DNA from: Rhizobium leguminosarum bv. trifolii WSM1325
GTDB taxonomy: Bacteria > Pseudomonadota > Alphaproteobacteria > Rhizobiales > Rhizobiaceae
NCBI GenBank assembly: GCA_000023185.1
Contig: CP001622.1
Span: 2,604,001-2,668,000, forward strand
Direction of reading: 5' to 3'
Length of the DNA stretch: 64,000 nucleotides
Part shown: positions 55,335 through 64,000 of the stretch, in pieces
Layout of the letters: the number at the start of each line of letters is the position of its first letter
Position numbering within the stretch: position 1 is the stretch's first letter
Translations under genes and position numbers: made by a program
The notes under the pieces: model-generated
The model's input: the letters and a program-made list of their open reading frames with translations, nothing else
What the model was told of the DNA's origin: nothing
Database searches by the model: none

Positions 55335-56249
55335 CTATCGGGCGAAAGCCTCGAACGGATTGTCGTGTGTCAGGCGCACCAGGGTGTCGTCGTCTATGCC
55401 CCGCCGTTTCAACTCGGGCAGCAAAACCGTGGAAAGATGCGTATACGGTTTGGGTATCCCGCCCATCGGCTGCGCCGGATCGAACCAGCCGCGGTCATGG
55501 CTCAACAACAAGCGATCGCCGCAGCCCGCCTCCAGCGCCTTGATCACCAGCTCCGCCACCTCGTTGTCCCCGCTCCGGCCGACATGGTCATATTCGATCC
55601 AGGCGCCTCGCTCAGCGACGGCGACATTAAGGGCGAAGTCCGCTTCTTCCTGCGTGTGGATGGAGATGAACCTGTCGGCCTTGTAGCCTTCCGCCTCGAT
55701 GACATCGAGTTGGTCCATGACGACCCGTCCCCTGATCGTATGACTGCCGATGACGGCGTCCGTCTGGGCCGCGGCGCGTGCTGCTGCCCGCAGGATTTTC
55801 GTCTCAAGCGCCGTCATGCCGTCATCGCCGGCGCTGAGCTTGATCCAGCCCGCCTGGAACCCGGTTTCGTCGATCTGCTCCGTCAGCTCGCGAAGCATCC
55901 ACGCCTCCAGCTCTTTCTCGGAAGCCTGGCGGACCCATTCGGGAATCCAGGGTTCACGGTAATTGCCGGTGGGCACGACGATCGGAAAATCCGTCGCGAG
56001 CGACACGGCAAGATCGATATCCGCACGGCGTCCAACGCCGCCCGTCGAGCATTCGACCAGTGCCGTCACCCCGAGCTTCTTGATCCGCTCGATTTCGGGG
56101 GCCATCAGACGGACGACGTCGTCGATGTCTGCCTCGGCATAACCGGGCTGGTCCGGCGTCCTGAGGTCGACGAAAACGTGCTCGTGCGGGAGGATCATCC
56201 CAAGTTCGGATTTGCTCTTAGGCCCGAGCGTGGTGCGCAGATATTTCAA
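55335..56249 (-). CDS. Phosphotriesterase-family lactonase-like hydrolase
   Basis: A 304-residue amidohydrolase-fold enzyme. Metal ligands: HEH in ILPHEHVFVDL, the carboxylated Lys in GWIKLSA, His in GSHTIRG, His in ISIHTQEEAD, and Asp in LLLSHDRGWF. The PLL branch acts mostly on lactones such as acyl-homoserine lactones. A TTG at 56249 with GGGGGAGAG upstream gives the usual N-terminus (KYLRTTLGP). A GTG 17 codons earlier is the alternative. Convergent with the TraB-like gene. Confidence 0.85.
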   Translation of the reverse strand: MKYLRTTLGPKSKSELGMILPHEHVFVDLRTPDQPGYAEADIDDVVRLMAPEIERIKKLGVTALVECSTGGVGRRADIDLAVSLATDFPIVVPTGNYREPWIPEWVRQASEKELEAWMLRELTEQIDETGFQAGWIKLSAGDDGMTALETKILRAAARAAAQTDAVIGSHTIRGRVVMDQLDVIEAEGYKADRFISIHTQEEADFALNVAVAERGAWIEYDHVGRSGDNEVAELVIKALEAGCGDRLLLSHDRGWFDPAQPMGGIPKPYTHLSTVLLPELKRRGIDDDTLVRLTHDNPFEAFAR

Positions 56250-56466
56250 AATCTCTCCCCCGCGATCATACCGGCTTTGCGTAAAGACCTCGACCGACAC
56301 TGCCGCGAAAGTAGCTCGTCACGTACCGAAATCAATCTCCCACTCGGTTAAAATTCCAACAACTTGACCCCTTGATATCGACTTCCAACTTGACGCCCGA
56401 ATTGCTGGCGAGCTGACTGTCGCCCGGGAGAGATATGTCGTATCGGCCTCTTCGGCGTCGCATCGG

Positions 56467-57132
56467 CTACTTCCCTTTCCCCTCCTTGCCCTGCGCCGGC
56501 CGGCTGATCGCGCGGATCTTGCCGCTGCCGCCGCCACCGCAGAAGAAGCAGTCGCCGCCGTCGGATTCGAGGCCGGAGACGCCGGTACCCTCGGGCATAT
56601 CAAGCCGCTCCAGCACCTCCCCGGTTTCAGGATCGATGCGCCTGACGTCGCTGTCATCGCCCTCCCAGGTGCCGTGCCAGAGCTGGCCGTCGACCCAGGT
56701 GACGCCTGTCACGACGCGGTTGGATTCGATGGTGCGGAGGATCTTGCCGGTTTCCGGGTCGATCTGGTGTATCCTGCGGCCGCGGTGCTGGCCGACCCAG
56801 AGCGAGCCTTCGGCCCAAGCAAGGCCGGAATCGCCGCCATTGCCGGGCGCCGGGATGGTGGAAAGGATGCGGCCGGTCTTCGGATCGATCTTGTGAATGA
56901 CATCCTCGGCGATCTGATAGAGGAACTCGCCGTCGAAAGCCGTTCCGGCATGGGACGCAACCTCGATCGAGCGCACCACCTCGCCGCTTGCGGGATCGAG
57001 CGCGTTCAGCCTGTCGCCCGAGGCGAACCAGACGTGCTCACCATCGAAGGTGACGCCGTTGACGCGCTCGGCGCCGGGAAAGGGTCCATATTCACGGATG
57101 ATCTTCGCTGCCGATTTTTTCATCTCTTCCAT
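56467..57132 (-). CDS. Vgb/PQQ-type beta-propeller protein
   Basis: About 221 residues with repeated blades of the form GVTFDGEHVWFASGDRLNALDPASGEVVRSI, DVIHKIDPKTGRILSTIPAPG and RRIHQIDPETGKILRTIE: a propeller of the virginiamycin B lyase/glutamine cyclotransferase-like sort. Catalytic residues of those enzymes are not evident. The C-terminus has CFFCGGGGSGK, an unusual Cys/Gly patch that may bind metal. Three Mets near the start are possible (57159, 57132, 57123). Confidence 0.65.
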   Translation of the reverse strand: MEEMKKSAAKIIREYGPFPGAERVNGVTFDGEHVWFASGDRLNALDPASGEVVRSIEVASHAGTAFDGEFLYQIAEDVIHKIDPKTGRILSTIPAPGNGGDSGLAWAEGSLWVGQHRGRRIHQIDPETGKILRTIESNRVVTGVTWVDGQLWHGTWEGDDSDVRRIDPETGEVLERLDMPEGTGVSGLESDGGDCFFCGGGGSGKIRAISRPAQGKEGKGK

Positions 57133-57172
57133 CCTGTTTGCCCGTCGGGCCATCTTCATCAGTCAGGCCATA

Positions 57173-58393
57173 CTAATCGCTTGGCAAAGGTCCCGGGAGT
57201 AACAAGACCGTCGGGAAACCGGGCAGCGGCGGGCTCATCCAACGCCGCGCCCGCCCGCGCCCGAAGGATTGCACCTTGCCCTCCCCGGCAAGCGAATCCA
57301 GCGCCCGCTGCACGGTGCGCGGGCTGGCGCCGAGCGCGATCGCCAGCGCCGAGCTCGACCAGGCCTCGCCATCGGCGAGAAAGGCAAGCACCGCCCCATA
57401 CTGGCCTTCGACGAGCGGCGCCAGCACGGCAGTCTCGCCGGCGCGCCGCGGCGAAAGCGCAAAGCCGCGTTTCGTCGCCGAGACCTCCGCCAGTCCCCGC
57501 AGTTCGGCACGCAGCCGGCCGATCTCGACGCGCAGCCGGGCACGATGCGATTCATCGGCATGTTTGCCGCGGAAGGCGCGCGCGATGAGCGTGCCGCGTG
57601 CCACATCCGCCGGCCAAGCTTCGGCAAGCGTCCGGGCGAGCGTGAAGAGCACCGGCCGCGTTGCCAGCGACACCGAAAGCTGATCGTCGCGCACGACATG
57701 GCGGCAGGCATCGACAACGAGCGTGCCCGAACCCAGCAGCTCTTCCACCTCCTCGAGCAGCAGCGGGCTTTCCCGCCAGCGCGAGATCAACCGCGCCACC
57801 GGCGCGCTGAGCACCTGGGCGGCATTTTCCACCTCCGCCGTCAATATCGGCATACCGGCCTCGCGCGCCGCCTGCCTCGCCCGGTCAAGCGCCGCACGCG
57901 CCGCTTTCGTCTGCAGGCGCCGGATCGCGATGCCCGTGACCACCAGCTCATGAGCGGCCCTTGCCGCCGGCGGCAGTGGCGTCGGGTCGAGTGTTTCGAG
58001 CGCCCGCTCGGCCTCGTCGAGCCGGCCGATCAGCACCAGCCGGCGAAGCTCGACATTCCTGGCATGGGCGGCATTGACCCTGTCGCCATGCGCTTCGAGC
58101 ACCTTGCGCGCCGCCTCCAGCGCTTTGGGCGGCCAGGTGAGATCACGCGAGACCAGTGCGATCTCGGCCTCGGCGACCACGCAGCGGGCTCGCGCCACCG
58201 CCTCCCGCGGGCCGAAAGCACGCGCCGCACTCTTCAGCAGCGCCTTGGCGCGGACGAGATCGCCGAGCTGCGCCATCGCAATGCCGCGCAGCGCCAGCGC
58301 CGGCGCATCGTCGCGCAGCGCCACCCGCTTCAGCGCGCCAAGCGCGTCTCCCACTGCCAGCGCCCGCGCCGCTGCCGTGATCAGCGAGTCCAT
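57173..58393 (-). CDS. Helical-repeat protein with C-terminal winged-helix domain
   Basis: A 406-residue protein made mostly of Ala/Leu/Arg-rich helices resembling TPR-like repeats (to about 240). A segment resembling an OmpR-type winged helix follows (RGTLIARAFRGKHADESHRARLRVEIGRLRAELRG), then a second DNA-binding-like helix-turn-helix near the end (SSSALAIALGASPRTVQRALDSLAGEGKVQSFGRGRARRW). It is probably a transcriptional regulator. It is divergent from the DUF899 gene, which it may control. Confidence 0.7.
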   Translation of the reverse strand: MDSLITAAARALAVGDALGALKRVALRDDAPALALRGIAMAQLGDLVRAKALLKSAARAFGPREAVARARCVVAEAEIALVSRDLTWPPKALEAARKVLEAHGDRVNAAHARNVELRRLVLIGRLDEAERALETLDPTPLPPAARAAHELVVTGIAIRRLQTKAARAALDRARQAAREAGMPILTAEVENAAQVLSAPVARLISRWRESPLLLEEVEELLGSGTLVVDACRHVVRDDQLSVSLATRPVLFTLARTLAEAWPADVARGTLIARAFRGKHADESHRARLRVEIGRLRAELRGLAEVSATKRGFALSPRRAGETAVLAPLVEGQYGAVLAFLADGEAWSSSALAIALGASPRTVQRALDSLAGEGKVQSFGRGRARRWMSPPLPGFPTVLLLPGPLPSD

Positions 58394-58512
58394 TCAAATC
58401 CCGTCACACTTGTCACTCCCACCATTTCCCCACCCGGCCTTAGATTTGTCGTCGACCGGCAAGCAAGCCTGCGCCGGATGCTACGACGAGAGACAGGCAA
58501 AGGAGAAGACCC

Positions 58513-59310
58513 ATGACGACAGAGCTGAACGCAACACGGCAGCAATGGCTGGCGGCTCGCCTCGATCTGCTCGAAGAGGAAAAGGAACTGACCCGGCAGA
58601 GCGACGTGCTGGCGATCAAGCGCCAGCAATTGCCGCGTGTGAGGATCGACAAACAATATCGCTTCGACACCGACGGCGGCAACATCTCGCTGAAAGACCT
58701 CTTCGGCGGGCGCTCGCAGCTGCTCGTTTATCACTTCATGTTCGGGCCGGATTATACCGCGGGATGCCCGTCCTGCTCCTCGATCGCCGATGGCTTCAAC
58801 GGCTTCTTCGTTCACCTGGAAAACCACGACGTCGCCTTTTGGGCGGTCTCGCGCGCGCCGCTCGCAAAGCTCGAAGCATTCAAGCGACGGATGGACTGGA
58901 GCTTTCCCTGGGCCTCCTCCTTCAGCAGCGATTTCAACGGCGATTTCAGCGTCTGGTTCTCTGCCGAGCAGCAGCACCAGGGCGAGGTAGACTATAATTA
59001 CCGCCGTGAACCGCCCGCCCCCGAACCGCTCACAGGCAGGACTGTCCAGGAATGGCAGCCGGGCGACAGCGAGGCGCCGATCACTCAGATCGCCGCCATG
59101 ACCGGCACCGATGTCCCAACCTATACCCGCGACCGGCCGGGTGTCAGCGCCTTCGAGCTCATCGATGGCGCCGTCTACCACAGCTATTCCAGCTATGCGC
59201 GCGGGCTGGACGGGTTATGGGGCATGTACCAATGGCTCGACCGCACCCCCAAGGGTCGCAACGAAACCGGCATCTGGTGGCGCCACCACGACCGGTACGG
59301 CAAGGAGTGA
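58513..59310 (+). CDS. DUF899 thioredoxin-like protein
   Basis: A 265-residue cytoplasmic protein with the DUF899 features: an N-terminal helix (RQQWLAARLDLLEEEKELTRQSD), KQYRFDTDGGNISLKDLFGGRSQLLVYHFMFGPDYTAGCPSCSSIADGF with its C-x2-C, and a C-terminal ISCSYSSYARGLDGLWGMYQWLDRTPKGR-like part (here HSYSSYARGLDGL). The fold is thioredoxin/peroxiredoxin-like. It is followed five bases later by a small membrane protein gene. Confidence 0.88.
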   Translation: MTTELNATRQQWLAARLDLLEEEKELTRQSDVLAIKRQQLPRVRIDKQYRFDTDGGNISLKDLFGGRSQLLVYHFMFGPDYTAGCPSCSSIADGFNGFFVHLENHDVAFWAVSRAPLAKLEAFKRRMDWSFPWASSFSSDFNGDFSVWFSAEQQHQGEVDYNYRREPPAPEPLTGRTVQEWQPGDSEAPITQIAAMTGTDVPTYTRDRPGVSAFELIDGAVYHSYSSYARGLDGLWGMYQWLDRTPKGRNETGIWWRHHDRYGKE

Positions 59311-59315
59311 CGCCG

Positions 59316-59675
59316 ATGCTGCTTTCCGCCCACACTCCAAAGAGAGCCGACGGCAACGCCGCTCTCAACGCCGCCGAATGGCTCTCGCTGGCCGCCGCAG
59401 CAGACGGATCAGTTGCTAAGCCGAGCCGTCGCATGGCTAGCCCAGGCGACCAAATCGCCGGCCGCGTAGCCGATTGGCTGTCGCTCGCAGCCGCTCCGAC
59501 ATTCGCGATCATGGCGGTGCTGACAGCCACGACCGGCAGCGCCGACATGATCTGCATGACGACGCCGGATGCTTTCCCGATCGGCGGAATGCTGCCCATG
59601 TACCTGCTGATGAGCGGCTTCCACCTGGCGCCCTGGCTGCGGCTCGCCGCCGGCTGGCGAGGCCTGAGTCGTTAG
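59316..59675 (+). CDS. Small membrane protein coupled to DUF899
   Basis: A 119-residue protein with two membrane segments (VADWLSLAAAPTFAIMAVLTA and FPIGGMLPMYLLMSGFHLAPWLRL). AAGGAG sits at the end of the DUF899 gene and eight bases before ATG 59316, so translation is coupled. These small partners recur beside DUF899 genes; role unknown. Confidence 0.7.
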   Translation: MLLSAHTPKRADGNAALNAAEWLSLAAAADGSVAKPSRRMASPGDQIAGRVADWLSLAAAPTFAIMAVLTATTGSADMICMTTPDAFPIGGMLPMYLLMSGFHLAPWLRLAAGWRGLSR

Positions 59676-59705
59676 TGACGTGCTAAATGCCGCCACATCT
59701 CTCCT

Positions 59706-59738
59706 CCGTCATTCCTGTGCCCGTCACAGGAATGACGG
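59706..59738. repeat. Palindromic intergenic element
   Basis: A perfect 14-bp inverted repeat (CCGTCATTCCTGTG and its complement) with a 5-base loop, followed by GAGATTGGGA...CGCCAAAC. Both parts recur in the palindrome mosaic at 41661-41812. It may end the DUF899 transcript. Confidence 0.65.
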
Positions 59739-59858
59739 AGATTGGGATGGCATTCTCGCCAAACTTTCTGCTGACGAGTCATGGCGGGGCGATAGCTTCC
59801 CCGCTAAGCAGCACTCCGCTCAGCCTCCGGTATTATCTCCCTGCCGACACACCCTAGT

Positions 59859-60500
59859 TCACGCCCTCACCTCGATAAAGTCGATCGGCCCACCGGCAAT
59901 TTCGTCATCGAACACCGCGCAGGAAAGCTTGCCGCCGAAGACGCAGCCGCTGTCGATGTTGGTGCGGTTTCCAGTTGTCACCGGGTTGGACAGCGACGGC
60001 GTATGGCCGTGGACCAGGTGCTTGCCCCAATAGATGCTGGACTCACCGGGAGGGAACCGTAGCCAGAGAAGATCGCGCTTGGTCTGCCGTTCCAGCGGAA
60101 ATTCCGGAACAACGCCGGCATGGACAAAGATGCGATATCGATCAACATGCATGAGCGGACGATCGGCGGCCCATTGCAAATGCTGAGGCAGAACCCTGCC
60201 GTCATAGGACATTTCGGTTTCAAGTCCGCCGTTGCTGATCCATACGTCTCTGCTGTCGCTGTCGGCATAGGCAGCGACCATCATGTCCTCATGATTGCCT
60301 TTCAGGCAGATCCATCTCCACGGGTCCGATGGACCGGCAATGATCCGGTCGAGAACACTTTTGCTGTCAGGCCCGCGATCGACATAGTCGCCAACGAAGA
60401 CGACGGTCCCTTCAGACGCATAAGCCTCGATCCGATCGATCATCCTGTTCAGCGGATCGATACAGCCGTGGATATCACCTATGGCGAACGTGTAGCGCAT
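59859..60500 (-). CDS. PPP-family (calcineurin-like) phosphatase
   Basis: A 213-residue phosphatase with all metal-site motifs: GDIHG (Asp8, His10), GDYVDRGPDS, KGNHEDMM, and the later VHAGVVPE and VHGHTP. This size and pattern fit bacterial PPP enzymes (lambda phosphatase/PrpA-like). Such enzymes remove phosphate from proteins or RNA ends. It is divergent from an RNA ligase gene (gap about 280 bp), which makes a nucleic-acid end-repair role worth testing. Confidence 0.85.
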   Translation of the reverse strand: MRYTFAIGDIHGCIDPLNRMIDRIEAYASEGTVVFVGDYVDRGPDSKSVLDRIIAGPSDPWRWICLKGNHEDMMVAAYADSDSRDVWISNGGLETEMSYDGRVLPQHLQWAADRPLMHVDRYRIFVHAGVVPEFPLERQTKRDLLWLRFPPGESSIYWGKHLVHGHTPSLSNPVTTGNRTNIDSGCVFGGKLSCAVFDDEIAGGPIDFIEVRA

Positions 60501-60779
60501 GTTTCAACCCTCTCGGCTGCTGCGACGGCCCGCGGCCAAGGATGAGAAGACGCGCCAGGACATTGTGCCGAGGCTCGCACCGCCCGCCGCCCGCCCCATC
60601 ATAACGAACGAAAGCCAGTCGCCATCGCGAAAACCGACTCTTTCTCCGGCGTTTATGATCATTGGCTCTCATTTGGCTTGAGTTCGAATATGATCATCGC
60701 ACCTACCACCGAAGATGCCGATCCGTAGACGGGTGCGATCTTGCATAGTACGGTCGCCACCGGCTATGCCTTCATCACC

Positions 60780-61403
60780 ATGAAGAAATACGGACGAACC
60801 TACCACCTGCCGATTTCGCCCGGAGCGACAAGCGACGATAAGGTCATGGCGAAGCTTGACGGGCTGGTGATTGGCGATCTTGTCATCACCGAGAAAATGG
60901 ATGGTGAGAACACGACCATTCATCGGGGCGGGTCTCATGCCCGCAGTCCCGATAGCCGTTACCATTCATCGCGCGATTGGCTTAAGGCTTTTGCTGCCGG
61001 CATCAGTCCGCAACTGGCAGATGGCGAACGCATCGTGGGTGAGAACCTCTATGCCCGGCACTCGATCGGCTATGATGATCTTCCGTCATACTTCCTCGGC
61101 TTTGCTTGGATTATCGACGGCAAAGTTCAATCCTGGGATCTGACTCTGGCTCGCTTCGAAGAACTGAGCATCGTTCCGGTGTCGACTCTGTATCGGGGGC
61201 CATACAAAACCGGCCTGTTCGAGGATATTGCGGCATCGCTGGATAGGACCAAGCAGGAGGGGTTTGTCGTTCGGATCGCTGATGCGTTCCTGGAAGCCGA
61301 AATGCCAGTTCGGATGGGCAAGTATGTGCGCGACAACCACATTCAGAGTGAAACGCATTGGATGCAGTCGGAACTCATCCCCAATCGCTTGGCAAATTCC
61401 TAA
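60780..61403 (+). CDS. RNA ligase-family nucleotidyltransferase
   Basis: A 207-residue ligase of the Rnl2-like group. Motif I is EKMDGENTTIH with nucleophile Lys39. Motif III is SYFLGFAWI, motif IV EGFVVRIAD and motif V MGKYVR. The N-terminus (KKYGRTYHLPISPGATSDDK) is typical of bacterial RNA ligases. It would seal RNA nicks using ATP. It is about half the length of Pnkp-type ligases and has no kinase or phosphatase domain of its own; a phosphatase is encoded divergently next door. Confidence 0.82.
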   Translation: MKKYGRTYHLPISPGATSDDKVMAKLDGLVIGDLVITEKMDGENTTIHRGGSHARSPDSRYHSSRDWLKAFAAGISPQLADGERIVGENLYARHSIGYDDLPSYFLGFAWIIDGKVQSWDLTLARFEELSIVPVSTLYRGPYKTGLFEDIAASLDRTKQEGFVVRIADAFLEAEMPVRMGKYVRDNHIQSETHWMQSELIPNRLANS

Positions 61404-61572
61404 CGGAGGAGAGCTGTGAGGCCGAACATTCAAAGCCAACTCGGTCTGCCATTCCGTCTGATCCGATCCCATGCAGATCCGCCGTGCCCTTCCGGTTCCG
61501 ATTGTCTTCCGGCCCAAAACTGTGCGATGACCCATCGACCCCAGACACAACAGATCAAGGTGCGGCATCAGC

Positions 61573-62595
61573 ATGAAGAAGATCGGTTTTCTCTCGTTCG
61601 GGCACTGGACGCCCTCGCCCCAATCGCAGACGCGCTCGGCCGGCGATGCGCTGCTGCAGTCGATCGACCTTGCGGTGGCGGCCGAGGAGCTCGGCGCCGA
61701 CGGGGCGTATTTTCGCGTGCATCATTTTGCCCGCCAACTGGCCGCGCCCTTCCCGCTGCTATCAGCCGTTGGCGCTAGAACCAATCGGATCGAGATCGGC
61801 ACTGCCGTCATCGACATGCGCTACGAAAACCCGCTCTACATGGCCGAGGATGCCAGTGCAGCCGACCTCATCGCCGGCGGCCGTCTGCAGCTCGGCATCA
61901 GCCGCGGTTCGCCCGAACAGGTGATCGATGGCTGGCGCCATTTCGGCTATGCCCCGCCCGAAGGCCAGAGCGAGGCCGACATGGCTCGCCACCATGCCGA
62001 AGTCTTCCTCGAAATGCTGCGCGGCGAAGGTTTTGCCAAACCGAACCCGCGGCCGATGTTTCCCAATCCGCCCGGCCTCTTGCGCCTCGAGCCGCATTCG
62101 GAAGGCCTGCGCGAGCGGATCTGGTGGGGCGCGAGCTCGAATGCCACCGCCGTCTGGGCAGCCAAGCTCGGCATGAACCTGCAGAGTTCGACGCTGAAGG
62201 ACGATGAGACGGGAGAGCCCTTCCACGTCCAGCAGGCCGACCAGATCCGGGCGTATCGCGAGGCGTGGAAAGAAGCCGGCCACACGCGCCAGCCGCGCGT
62301 CTCGGTCAGCCGCAGCATCTTCGCGCTGGTCGACGATCGCGACCGCGCCTATTTCGGCTACGGCAACGACGAGGGCGACAAGATCGGCTTCATCGATGAG
62401 AAGACCCGGGCGATCTTCGGTCGGAGCTATGCGGCCGAACCCGATGCCCTGATCAAGCAGCTCGCCGAAGACGAGGCGATCGCCGAGGCTGACACGCTGC
62501 TGCTCACCGTGCCCAACCAGCTCGGCGTCGAATATAACGCCCACGTCATCGAAGCGATCCTGACCCACGTCGCGCCGGCGATGGGTTGGCGCTGA
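61573..62595 (+). CDS. LLM-class flavin-dependent oxidoreductase
   Basis: A 340-residue luciferase-like monooxygenase with the TIM-barrel start MKKIGFLSFGHWTP, EELGADGAYFRVHHFARQ, and the FMN-binding RLQLGISRGSPEQVIDGW segment. Substrate unknown. It is followed convergently by an AraC regulator. Confidence 0.88.
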   Translation: MKKIGFLSFGHWTPSPQSQTRSAGDALLQSIDLAVAAEELGADGAYFRVHHFARQLAAPFPLLSAVGARTNRIEIGTAVIDMRYENPLYMAEDASAADLIAGGRLQLGISRGSPEQVIDGWRHFGYAPPEGQSEADMARHHAEVFLEMLRGEGFAKPNPRPMFPNPPGLLRLEPHSEGLRERIWWGASSNATAVWAAKLGMNLQSSTLKDDETGEPFHVQQADQIRAYREAWKEAGHTRQPRVSVSRSIFALVDDRDRAYFGYGNDEGDKIGFIDEKTRAIFGRSYAAEPDALIKQLAEDEAIAEADTLLLTVPNQLGVEYNAHVIEAILTHVAPAMGWR

Positions 62596-62619
62596 CGCGC
62601 TGTCATTGCTGCCGGGCTC

Positions 62620-63444
62620 TCAAACCCGCGGATACCTCGCACGGAACTCGCGAGGACTGCAGCCCTCACGTTCGTGAAAGGCCCGCGAAAAATAAAACGG
62701 GTCATCCAAGCCGATCATCGCGGCCACCGTTTCGATCTTTTCGTCGGTGGTTGCCAATAGCTGTTTGGCATGATCCATGCGCGCCCGAAGCTGAAATGCT
62801 TTGGGAGGCAGTCCAGTTTCGAGCGTGAACCGCCTGCGCAGCGTGGCCGGAGACATGCCATGCTCGGCGGCAAAGGCTGCAAGGTCCAACGGTTGCATCG
62901 CCCGCCGCCGTAGCGTTTCCACGATGTCGGCCATATCTAGCCTTTCCTGGCGTCGATCGGCCGCGCCGCTTGCCTGTCTGGCGGCGGATATGACGATGCG
63001 ATGCAGCATCAATGCCGCCGAGGCCTGCCCGAGGTTGGTGTCGTCAAGCAGATCGGCATGAAGTTTGCCGAAAAGCCGCATCACCTCGTCGAGATGATGC
63101 AGGGCGACGACCGGATGTCGCTCGGTCATGATCCTCAGCCTCACGAAGTCTCGCGTGAACGACCCTTCGAAAAGCGCCCAGCGCTCGTCCCAGCCGCCTT
63201 CGTCGGGGCCATAGGAATGCACGCGGTTCGGAAACAGCCAGAACAATGCAGGTCCGGTCAGGCTCATGCGGCCGGTGGCGGCCGTTTCCAGCCAGCCCTG
63301 CCCTCGCTCCACCAGCACGACGGCGAAACTCGGCAGTTTCCGGTCCGTCACCGCACGCCGGGCATGCTGCCTGCCGCTGCCGGTGACTGCCAGTCCGCCG
63401 GCTGCGCCGAGCGGCGTTCTATAGATGGCTTCGGCGTCTCTCAT
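62620..63444 (-). CDS. AraC-family transcriptional regulator
   Basis: A 274-residue regulator: N-terminal cupin-like sensor (SFAVVLVERGQGWLET...LTGPALFWLFPNRVHSYGP) and the C-terminal double helix-turn-helix (LDLAAFAAEHGMSPATLRRRFTLETGLPPKAFQLRARMDHAKQLL and TVAAMIGLDDPFYFSRAFHEREGCSPREFR). It is divergent from the PhyH-type gene at 63542, likely its target; this arrangement is common for sugar or betaine-like metabolite genes. Confidence 0.92.
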   Translation of the reverse strand: MRDAEAIYRTPLGAAGGLAVTGSGRQHARRAVTDRKLPSFAVVLVERGQGWLETAATGRMSLTGPALFWLFPNRVHSYGPDEGGWDERWALFEGSFTRDFVRLRIMTERHPVVALHHLDEVMRLFGKLHADLLDDTNLGQASAALMLHRIVISAARQASGAADRRQERLDMADIVETLRRRAMQPLDLAAFAAEHGMSPATLRRRFTLETGLPPKAFQLRARMDHAKQLLATTDEKIETVAAMIGLDDPFYFSRAFHEREGCSPREFRARYPRV

Positions 63445-63541
63445 GGTGAGCGAAAAGTCCAGCTATCAATTTCCTCTATGTCGGTTGGTATGCCGGATCA
63501 GGTAATTGATGGCAAGTCAACTCAAGCGACGGAGGAGTGAA

Positions 63542-64000
63542 ATGTCAATTGCTGCGGAGGTCATACAAGCTCGCAAGATGGATTTGCCTCTTGCCGCAAA
63601 CGGCAGAACCTTGCCCGTTGAGCGGATCGGTTGGCTCGCGCCGACCGATCCCGGCATCGGCATCGACGCCATCCGCCGCCGCTACCAGGACGATGGCTAT
63701 GTCTGGCTGAAAGGCCTTCTGCCGCGGGCCGATGTGATCGACTTCCGCCGCTGGGTTTTCGAACATCTCGCCGAAACCGGGCTGGTCGATCCCGGCAGCG
63801 ATTTTTCTCTGGGCATGGCGTCTGCCGGCGGCTTCGACAGGAGCCTTGGGGACAGGCGCCTGATGTCCCTCGTCCGCTCAGCCGCCTATGAAGGTTTCTG
63901 TGCGCAACCGCCGCTCGCCCGCTTCATGGACGATTTCCTGCAGGGCATCTCCTATCTGCACAAGCGCAAGCTCATGCGTTTCGTCCAGCCGGGAACGCCG
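63542..64000 (+). CDS. Phytanoyl-CoA dioxygenase-like protein (5' part, runs off the right edge)
   Basis: The frame is open from ATG 63542 (GGAGGAG upstream) to the window end, at least 153 codons. The visible part, RRRYQDDGYVWLKGLLPRADVIDFRRWVFEHLAETGLV, is the typical start of PhyH-type Fe(II)/2-oxoglutarate oxygenases. The catalytic H-x-D...H would lie beyond the edge. Regulated, by inference, by the divergent AraC protein. Confidence 0.8.
   Translation, partial: MSIAAEVIQARKMDLPLAANGRTLPVERIGWLAPTDPGIGIDAIRRRYQDDGYVWLKGLLPRADVIDFRRWVFEHLAETGLVDPGSDFSLGMASAGGFDRSLGDRRLMSLVRSAAYEGFCAQPPLARFMDDFLQGISYLHKRKLMRFVQPGTP

Noticed and set aside
59316..64000. Anti-phage island around the RNA ligase
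   Set aside because: Neighbouring genes are ordinary metabolic and regulatory genes; no nuclease, integrase or known defence gene accompanies the pair.

Overview
The window looks like chromosome or large-replicon DNA from a Rhizobium of the leguminosarum/etli type. This is inferred from several things: high GC with strong third-position bias, an HWE-family sensor kinase, a short tail-less second FtsZ, a LOG-family protein, a lac-type ABC operon with a GH42 enzyme and ROK regulator, and several kinds of rhizobial palindromic intergenic repeat. No rRNA, tRNA, CRISPR array or prophage was seen.

Layout. 0-8 kb: the end of an HWE histidine kinase with its receiver protein, small-molecule enzymes (cupin, VOC, P-loop kinase, aldo/keto reductase), two envelope proteins and an OmpR-type two-component pair. 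8-15 kb: an unknown membrane protein, ftsZ2, a VCBS-repeat protein, and a duplicated block of small lipoproteins and secreted proteins containing a signal-peptide-only remnant. 15-25 kb: regulator/enzyme pairs (XRE-SDR, TetR-GFA, LysR with a solitary ectoine synthase) and a cluster of very small hydrophilic proteins. 25.4-32.1 kb: a tight operon with a GGDEF-EAL protein, two NELIE-box kinase-like proteins, a STAS-methyltransferase fusion, a membrane SpoIIE-type phosphatase and a stand-alone STAS protein. It reads as a two-branch partner-switching system and is the most novel system here. 33.7-41.6 kb: a beta-galactoside uptake and hydrolysis operon with a divergent ROK regulator. 42-50 kb: LOG protein, azoreductase, a frameshifted MocR regulator, carboxymuconolactone decarboxylase-like protein, SMR pump, exonuclease, and an EamA exporter with a MocR regulator. 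50.2-51.4 kb: an IS110-family element inserted in a palindromic repeat. 51.4-64 kb: a CHASE4-type kinase with its receiver, acetyltransferase, TraB/GumN-like protein, phosphotriesterase-like lactonase, DUF899 protein, a divergent PPP phosphatase/RNA ligase pair, a luciferase-like monooxygenase, an AraC regulator and a truncated PhyH dioxygenase.

The best resolved mechanism is the IS110 element. Both junctions, the CT core, and empty copies of its target repeat are visible. The 150 bp upstream of its recombinase gene can be folded by eye into two loops whose strands match the target and the element ends, as expected for a bridge RNA. Circularising the element would create a -35 hexamer 17 bp from an existing TATAAA. 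Two other genes (a DUF6958-like gene at 21.3 kb and the MocR gene at 44.5 kb) each appear broken by one missing base.
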